From JAKFWI01 sp035549875 (GTDB lineage Bacteria; Pseudomonadota; Alphaproteobacteria; Caulobacterales; Aquidulcibacteraceae): a stretch of 43,158 nucleotides of DNA. Under the pieces are notes generated by a model. It worked only from the letters and a program-made list of their open reading frames with translations. It searched no databases and was not told the DNA's origin. The stretch's first letter is position 1. Every line of letters begins with the position of its first letter. This document shows, in pieces, positions 39,478 through 43,158 of this stretch. The stretch spans positions 1 to 43,158 of the forward strand of contig DASZPV010000117.1 in the NCBI GenBank assembly GCA_035549875.1. Direction: 5' to 3'. Position numbers and translations under genes: made by a program.

Positions 39478-40005
39478 TCATGAAGCCGGTTTAGCGATCA
39501 TATAGCCCTTCGATGGCTTTCTTTTGGCCAGGAGCCGGAAGGCCGCGGCCAGGTCCTCGGGCCGGGTGGCGGTGCATTCGCTGCCGGAATCGCTCCGCAC
39601 CAGGTGGGCGGCTGCGGCCTCGTCGGCGGTCAGGTCGGAGCAGCTAAGGTCGTAGGTGATCAGCCGGTCGCCGTCCTTGCGGTACAGCATGTACATGTAG
39701 CCGCCCTTGCCGTCGCCGCTGACCCCCGCCTGGCCGACATACCAGGGCGAAAACCAGCCGCCGCCGGGCAGGTGATGGAAGGTCATCACGTTCTTGTCGT
39801 TATCGTCGGGCTCGATATAGCCTTGGGGCGTCCAGCGCATCTGGCCGGTATCTGGCGCAGACCCGGCCTCAAACGTCGTCACCGTCACCAGGCCGCGCCC
39901 GAACACGGGATCGCCGGCGCCGTTGAAGAGCGGTTTGTCGGATACGAAACAGCCGGCCAGCGCCAGACACGCGGCCAGCGCCAGAGCGGCCAATCGGGAT
40001 TTCAT
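39478..40005 (-). CDS. predicted lipoprotein of unknown function
   Basis: Protein of 175 aa. The signal MKSRLAALALAACLALAGC ends in a lipobox (Cys19), so it should be lipidated. The body (FNGAGDPVFGRG, GYMYMLYRKDGDRLITYDLSC) has two cysteines and looks like a small beta-rich periplasmic domain. I do not recognise a family. It precedes the exported Ala/Lys-tail protein by 67 bases and lies 83 bases from the divergent SDR gene. Confidence 0.75.
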   Translation of the reverse strand: MKSRLAALALAACLALAGCFVSDKPLFNGAGDPVFGRGLVTVTTFEAGSAPDTGQMRWTPQGYIEPDDNDKNVMTFHHLPGGGWFSPWYVGQAGVSGDGKGGYMYMLYRKDGDRLITYDLSCSDLTADEAAAAHLVRSDSGSECTATRPEDLAAAFRLLAKRKPSKGYMIAKPAS

Positions 40006-40088
40006 GGATTTTCGCCTCCACCCAGGCGCATCATGGTCGAAACAGGCGGCGAAAACGAGGCCGTTTGAGGCCGTTTCGGGAGGGCTCG

Positions 40089-40955
40089 ATGAGTTTGCGA
40101 GGCAAAACCATGTTCGTTACCGGCGCCAGCCGGGGCATCGGCCTGGCCATCGCGCTGCGCGCCGCGCGCGACGGCGCCAATATCGCGATCGCCGCCAAGA
40201 CGGCCGAGCCGCACCCGAAACTGCCCGGCACGATCTACACCGCCGCCGCCGAAATCGAAAAAGCCGGCGGCAGGGCGTTGCCCCTGATCGTCGATGTGCG
40301 CGACGAGGCGAACGTCTTGGACGCCGTGGCCCAGACGGTGGCGAAATTCGGCGGCGTCGATATCTGCGTCAACAACGCTTCGGCGATCCAGCTTTCCGGC
40401 ACGCTCGAAACCGACATGAAGCGCTACGACCTGATGCACAGCATCAACACGCGCGGCACGTTCGTCACATCGAAGGCCTGCATCCCGCATCTGAAAAAAG
40501 CCGCCAACCCGCACGTTCTCAATCTCTCGCCGCCGCTGGACATGAGCCCGAAATGGTTCGCCGGCCACACTGCTTACACGATGGCCAAGTTCGGCATGAG
40601 CATGTGCGTGCTTGGCATGGCGGCCGAATTCGCTGCTGACGGCATCGCCTTCAACGCGCTCTGGCCGCGCACGGCGATCGCCACGGCGGCAGTGAAATAC
40701 GCGCTCGGCGGGGAGCCGGCCATGCAAGGCTCGCGCACGCCGGAGATCATGGCCGACGCCGCCTACGAAATTTTCAATCGTCCCGCGCGCGCCTGCACCG
40801 GAAACTTCTTCATCGACGACATTCTGCTCTTTGAGGCCGGCGAACGCGACTTCGATAAATACCGCGTCGATCCGACCAAGCCCCTGATCCCGGATTTTTT
40901 TGTGCCCGACAGCGCCAAACCGCCGCCGGGCGTCAGCCTCGCGCCGGTGAAGTAG
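40089..40955 (+). CDS. SDR oxidoreductase (HSDL2-like)
   Basis: Short-chain dehydrogenase of 288 aa. The cofactor motif TGASRGIG is at 11-18, NNAS follows strand 4, and the active site is Y-T-M-A-K with a nearby LSPPLDMSPKWF segment typical of HSDL2-type enzymes. In this subfamily the usual catalytic Ser position is in NLSPP. It is predicted cytosolic and NAD(P)-dependent, acting perhaps on fatty or hydroxyacyl substrates. The ATG at 40089 follows GGGAGGG. No partner gene adjoins it. Confidence 0.92.
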   Translation: MSLRGKTMFVTGASRGIGLAIALRAARDGANIAIAAKTAEPHPKLPGTIYTAAAEIEKAGGRALPLIVDVRDEANVLDAVAQTVAKFGGVDICVNNASAIQLSGTLETDMKRYDLMHSINTRGTFVTSKACIPHLKKAANPHVLNLSPPLDMSPKWFAGHTAYTMAKFGMSMCVLGMAAEFAADGIAFNALWPRTAIATAAVKYALGGEPAMQGSRTPEIMADAAYEIFNRPARACTGNFFIDDILLFEAGERDFDKYRVDPTKPLIPDFFVPDSAKPPPGVSLAPVK

Positions 40956-41024
40956 GCCCTTGCCAAGGCGCTGCGAACGCGCTCCTTGGCGGGCGGGGAC
41001 GCACGAAAATTTGCGGGATGGATC

Positions 41025-41795
41025 ATGCGCTTTTGGGCGGTGTTCGCGGGCGTTTTGGCGCTCAGCACAAATGCCTTCGCCGAGGAGCCGGCGTTCGTCA
41101 CCGGCCGGCCGGGGCAGACGGAAAGTCCGATCGCCGTGCCCAAGGGTTATTTTCAGATCGAGACCGAACTGGGCGGCGTCAGCCGCGACAAGGCCGCGGG
41201 CGTCAAATCGACGGAAACGGATATCGCAAGCACGTCGTTTCGCTATGGCATAGCTGACGGCGCGGATGTTGAGCTTGTCGTTTCGCCCTACGTGCGCACG
41301 CATGAAAACGGGCCGGGCTTCAACGACCGGGCAGAAGGATTTGGCGACGTCACCCTGCGCGCGCGCCGCACGATCTTTGGCGAAAGCGGCGAGGGTCCGT
41401 CTTTCGCACTGATTGGTTTTGTCACGCTGCCGACGGCGCGCGACGGCCTCGGCGCCGACAAGGTCGAAGGCGGGCTGATCGCCACTGGCGTTGCGCCGCT
41501 GTCGGCGAAGGCTAGCCTGACGCTGACGCTCGGTGCGGCTGATATTCACGACGGCAAATATGAGGGCGACGTCTATGGCGGGGCGAATGTCAGTTTCGCG
41601 GTGACCGACAAGGCGGGCGTGTATATCGAGGCGTTCGCAGACAAAACGGCTCATGGCGAGTGCGCTGCAACGATCGATGTCGGCGGAACCTACCTAACGG
41701 GCCCAACGACGCAGTTCGACGCCGGCGTCAATATCGGCGTCACGGACGCCGCCGACGATATGGCCGTGTTCGCCGGCTGGTCGCATCGGTTCTGA
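41025..41795 (+). CDS. predicted outer-membrane protein (MetA-like)
   Basis: Protein of 256 aa. A signal peptide (FWAVFAGVLALSTNAFAEE) is followed by a beta-barrel pattern with repeated amphipathic strands (GYFQIETELGG, DVELVVSPYVRT, SFALIGFVTLPTA). The terminal FAGWSHRF ends in Phe, as outer-membrane barrels do. The layout resembles the Phenol_MetA_deg family (PF13557), whose members are outer-membrane channels of unclear substrate. ATG 41025 was chosen; an earlier start would precede the signal peptide. It ends 21 bases before the HDAC-family gene. Confidence 0.75.
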   Translation: MRFWAVFAGVLALSTNAFAEEPAFVTGRPGQTESPIAVPKGYFQIETELGGVSRDKAAGVKSTETDIASTSFRYGIADGADVELVVSPYVRTHENGPGFNDRAEGFGDVTLRARRTIFGESGEGPSFALIGFVTLPTARDGLGADKVEGGLIATGVAPLSAKASLTLTLGAADIHDGKYEGDVYGGANVSFAVTDKAGVYIEAFADKTAHGECAATIDVGGTYLTGPTTQFDAGVNIGVTDAADDMAVFAGWSHRF

Positions 41796-41816
41796 GCGCA
41801 TGCTAGAGCGCGCGGC

Positions 41817-42743
41817 ATGAGCGTTGCGCTGTTTACCCATCCTTCAATGCTCGATCACGAGGTCCCGCCCGGTCATCCGGAGCGGCCGGCGCGGCTGGCC
41901 TCGGTGCTGAAGGCGCTGGAGGGGATGTACCTCGACCGACGCGAAGCGCCGTTGGCGACGCGCGCGCAGATCGAATTGGTGCATGACGGCGTCTATCTCG
42001 ATGCGCTCGATGCGGCGTTTCCGGCGCCGGGCGAGCGGCTCGTGGCGCTCGATCCTGACACGACGGTTTCCCATGGCAGCGCGGAAGCGGCGTTGCGCGC
42101 CGCTGGCGCGGTGATCGCGGCGGTGGATGCGGTACAGGGCGGCGAGATTGCCTCGGCGTTCTGCGCCGTGCGCCCGCCGGGGCATCACGCTGAGCCTTGG
42201 TCGGCGATGGGTTTTTGCCTGTACAACAACGCCGCAATCGGCGCGCTGCACGCGATGAGGGCGCACGGCCTCAGACGCGTCGCGGTGATGGATTTTGACG
42301 TCCACCACGGCAACGGCACGCAGACCGTAGCCACCCGCGAGCCCGCGATGTTTTACGGTTCGACCCACGAGCACCCGTTCTATCCGGGCACGGGCGCAGA
42401 GACTGAACACGGGCCCGCCGGCAATATTGTCAATGCCCCGCTCCGGGCCGGGGCGGACGGGGCTGCGTTCCGGCGGGCGATGGAGACCAGGATACTGCCC
42501 GCCATCGATTCCTTCGCGCCTGATTTGATTATCATTTCCGCTGGCTTCGACGCTCACAGGGCCGATCCGCTGGCGAATCTCCAATTGGACGAATCCGATT
42601 ATGCTTGGAGCGGACGTGCGCTCCTTGAGGTGGCGCGCCGCCATTGCGGAGGCCGAGTTGTCTCAACTCTTGAGGGCGGCTACGACTTGGTGGCGCTGGG
42701 GCGGTCATCGGCCGCTTTCGTTGAAGCGCTACGAAGCGGTTGA
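41817..42743 (+). CDS. histone-deacetylase-family (class II-like) hydrolase
   Basis: Zinc-dependent amidohydrolase of 308 aa in the bacterial HDAC/acetylpolyamine amidohydrolase family. The N-terminal HPSMLDHEVPPGHPERPARL, the active-site RPPGHHAEP, the metal motif DFDVHHGNGT and ISAGFDAHRADPL, and the final TLEGGYDL are all present. It probably removes acetyl or similar acyl groups from small molecules; acetylpolyamine or acetyl-lysine activity is not distinguishable here. Its stop lies 34 bases before the next start. Confidence 0.95.
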   Translation: MSVALFTHPSMLDHEVPPGHPERPARLASVLKALEGMYLDRREAPLATRAQIELVHDGVYLDALDAAFPAPGERLVALDPDTTVSHGSAEAALRAAGAVIAAVDAVQGGEIASAFCAVRPPGHHAEPWSAMGFCLYNNAAIGALHAMRAHGLRRVAVMDFDVHHGNGTQTVATREPAMFYGSTHEHPFYPGTGAETEHGPAGNIVNAPLRAGADGAAFRRAMETRILPAIDSFAPDLIIISAGFDAHRADPLANLQLDESDYAWSGRALLEVARRHCGGRVVSTLEGGYDLVALGRSSAAFVEALRSG

Positions 42744-42777
42744 TCCGTCGAGAGGGACTGCCGCTGGGGCCGGGGGG

Positions 42778-43158
42778 ATGGATCAGGCGCTTGCGGGCAA
42801 GCCGGGAGACCTGCCGGTGACTGCTGGCTCGATCACCCTTGTCCGTCACGGTCTGCCGGCGGTCGATCGCACCGTGAAAATCACTGCCCGCGAATACGAA
42901 GACTGGTGGGCCGGCTATGATCGCGCCGTCCTTGCCGCGGGCGAAACGCCGCCAGCAGCGCTGCTGGATGCGGCGCGGGGGGCCGACGTGGTGTTCGCTT
43001 CGACCCTGCCGCGTGCGATCGCCACGGCCAAAGCCGTCGTCGGCGACAAGCCGATCATCGAGGATCCGGTATTCACCGAGGCGCCGCTGCCGCCGCCGCC
43101 GGTTTGGGGCAAGCGCAGTCCGCGCGCCTGGGGCGTGTGGTCGCGCACGGCGTGGTGG
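42778..43158 (+). CDS. histidine phosphatase family protein (partial, cut by window edge)
   Basis: The gene runs off the right edge after 127 codons with no stop. LVRHGLPAVD (residues about 21-30) holds the RHG phosphohistidine motif, and the downstream ADVVFASTLPRAIATAKAV segment matches the SxxxRAxxTA element of the phosphoglycerate-mutase/SixA fold. The ATG at 42778 follows a GGGG-rich tract. Annotation rests on the N-terminal half only, so the type (phosphatase, SixA, mutase) cannot be set. Confidence 0.78.
   Translation, partial: MDQALAGKPGDLPVTAGSITLVRHGLPAVDRTVKITAREYEDWWAGYDRAVLAAGETPPAALLDAARGADVVFASTLPRAIATAKAVVGDKPIIEDPVFTEAPLPPPPVWGKRSPRAWGVWSRTAWW

Noticed and set aside
40002..41654. 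A 550-aa minus-strand ORF across the SDR and outer-membrane protein genes
   Set aside because: It lies antisense to two well-supported genes, shows no recognisable protein family and has the composition of a GC-rich shadow frame.

Overview
The window is chromosomal DNA of a GC-rich (roughly two thirds G+C) Gram-negative bacterium, most likely an alphaproteobacterium of the Caulobacterales/Hyphomonadaceae type. The taxonomic clues are a DUF2336 protein, a CC0125/CC1285-type lipoprotein (a family named after Caulobacter genes), a short Lrp regulator, a TonB/PiuC/PepSY iron operon and paired REP-like palindromes. No phage, IS element, CRISPR array or secretion system is visible. Placement below class level is inference.

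Layout. 1-6.6 kb: tRNA-Tyr and rlmB, then a leftward run of a patatin phospholipase, two tandem muramidase-like proteins, metG and a small membrane protein, closed by a glycine-zipper ORF and tRNA-Thr. 6.6-12.4 kb: a lipoprotein cytochrome c, an RND efflux permease and adaptor, and a predicted beta-barrel protein. 12.4-16.3 kb: NAD kinase, an Hpt protein, a degenerate EAL-like protein, DUF2336 and a lytic transglycosylase. 16.3-18.2 kb: a patatin phospholipase translationally coupled (TGATG) to a SLOG-domain protein, the best candidate for an undescribed system.

18.3-21.1 kb is a repeat-rich stretch. A DUF559 nuclease gene is bounded by inverted copies of one palindrome. serS is about 100 codons too long because it carries an in-frame REP pair and a second, low-GC in-frame insert. 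Upstream of serS lie more REP pairs and a 330-base structured segment. 21.1-25.5 kb: a DUF3754 membrane protein, a secreted C13 (legumain/caspase-clan) peptidase, an Lrp-type regulator and a large unknown membrane protein. 25.5-29.7 kb: the iron operon (TonB receptor, PiuC, PepSY) with two copies of a TGCGA-N5-TCGCA operator-like site. 29.7-32.2 kb: moaD-moaE-moaB-moeA for molybdenum cofactor. 32.2-36.9 kb: a lipoprotein, MATE and MFS exporters, and a DUF2235 hydrolase. 37-43.2 kb: a metallo-beta-lactamase-fold hydrolase, a small membrane protein, a YbjQ protein, two exported proteins, an SDR enzyme, an outer-membrane protein, a histone-deacetylase-family hydrolase and a truncated histidine phosphatase.

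How genes work together. The iron and molybdopterin groups are ordinary functional operons. Both patatin genes are followed on the same strand by a peptidoglycan hydrolase, which may reflect a shared envelope-directed role. Convergent genes repeatedly meet at four-base palindromic stops (CTAG, CTAG, TTAA, and CTAA), leaving no room for terminators.
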